From: Lachnospiraceae bacterium UBA6998
GTDB lineage: Bacteria; Bacillota; Clostridia; Lachnospirales; Lachnospiraceae
DNA length: 5,986 bases
NCBI GenBank assembly: GCA_002448395.1
Contig: DJXS01000101.1
Location: forward strand, 6,024 to 12,009
Direction: 5' to 3'
Positions 5,415-5,986 of this stretch are shown here, in pieces; position 1 is the stretch's first letter; the number at the start of each line of letters is the position of its first letter. The notes beneath the pieces are model-generated. The model was not told where the DNA came from. It was given only the letters and a program-made list of their open reading frames with translations, and ran no database searches. Position numbers and translations under genes: made by a program.

Positions 5415-5986
5415 ATGCAATACACAAAAGAAGTAGAAGACATGATTTGCGTCGCGAAAGGCCCGAATCATGGTCCTGCTCCGATTCCTGAAGAGGGAAA
5501 ATGGGTCCAGGCGAAAGAGGTTAAGGACATTTCCGGTTACACACACGGCATCGGCTGGTGTGCTCCTCAGCAGGGAGCTTGCAAACTCAGCCTTAATGTC
5601 AAGGAAGGCGTGATCGAGGAAGCCCTGGTAGAGACAATTGGATGTTCAGGCATGACCCACTCGGCAGCTATGGCGAGTGAGATCCTTCCTGGAAAGACCA
5701 TCCTGGAAGCACTCAATACCGACCTGGTATGTGATGCTATCAACACTGCTATGCGTGAGCTGTTCCTGCAGATCGCATATGGCCGCACACAGTCTGCATT
5801 CTCCGATGACGGTCTGCGTATCGGCGCCGGCATGGAAGACCTCGGCAAGGGTCTCAGATCCATGGTAGGTACAATGTACGGCACAAAGGCAAAGGGAACC
5901 CGTTATCTTGAGATGACAGAAGGCTATGTTGTAAAGATGGCCATCGACAAAGATGATCAGGTATGCGGCTATCAGTTCCTCAGCCT
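5415..5986 (+). CDS. IscU/NifU-N-like iron-sulfur cluster assembly scaffold protein (5' part; runs off the right edge)
   Basis: 190 codons are present and the frame is open to the window end. The protein starts MQYTKEVEDMICVAKGPNHG. The block ETIGCSGMTHSAAMASEIL (73-91) followed by GKTILEAL resembles the IscU/NifU-N segment in which a Gly-Cys turn begins the helix with a cluster-binding cysteine; C77 would be that residue. C49 and C56 (GWCAPQQGACKL) and C106 (DLVCDAIN) are candidates for the other ligands. Later motifs IGAGMEDLGKGLRS (136-149) and YLEMTEGYV (164-172) are, from memory, conserved in a long clostridial version usually annotated as Fe-S assembly scaffold and often found next to a GGGtGRT-motif gene; that gene would be outside this window. 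It is longer than classical IscU (about 130 residues). Its clean promoter and ribosome site suggest strong expression. The scaffold role is inferred from family resemblance and has not been shown for this variant. Confidence 0.85.
   Translation, partial: MQYTKEVEDMICVAKGPNHGPAPIPEEGKWVQAKEVKDISGYTHGIGWCAPQQGACKLSLNVKEGVIEEALVETIGCSGMTHSAAMASEILPGKTILEALNTDLVCDAINTAMRELFLQIAYGRTQSAFSDDGLRIGAGMEDLGKGLRSMVGTMYGTKAKGTRYLEMTEGYVVKMAIDKDDQVCGYQFLS

Overview
The window reads like chromosomal DNA of an anaerobic Gram-positive bacterium of the Clostridia (Bacillota), probably a gut or rumen type. The evidence is strong AGGAGG ribosome sites, AT-rich intergenic gaps between genes of mixed base composition, canonical hairpin-plus-T-tract terminators, a suf-type Fe-S gene, a clostridial-style IscU-like scaffold, and a GH28 pectin-degrading enzyme. 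This placement is inferred from gene content; there is no rRNA or other marker. I see no mobile element, CRISPR array, tRNA or rRNA.

Left half, all on the minus strand, in transcription order from right to left: a 172-codon charged coiled-coil protein of unknown function (2184-2702) with its own strong terminator; an intracellular-looking GH28 polygalacturonase-family enzyme (711-2027), also ending in a strong terminator; then the start of sufC (527 to beyond position 1), the ATPase of the SUF Fe-S cluster assembly system. sufC has a near-consensus promoter overlapped by an inverted repeat that looks like a regulator-binding site. The terminators between these genes mean they are separate transcription units, not an operon.

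Right half, all on the plus strand: a membrane sensor phosphatase (2767-4980; TM, dCache, TM, HAMP, SpoIIE/RsbU-type PP2C) and, 15 bp later, a 93-residue Dabb-fold protein (4996-5277), evidently one operon. After an AT-rich gap with a good extended -10 promoter comes the 5' part of an IscU/NifU-N-like scaffold gene (5415 to the window end).

The phosphatase and the coiled-coil gene are divergent and share a short AT-rich promoter region. Fe-S assembly genes sit at both ends, each behind its own promoter with a possible operator. The middle is an extracellular-sensing module with no visible kinase, anti-sigma or anti-anti-sigma partner inside the window. I found no clearly new multi-gene defence or mobile system. 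The most interesting points are the undescribed coiled-coil protein divergent from the phosphatase, the phosphatase-Dabb pairing, and the operator-like repeats.
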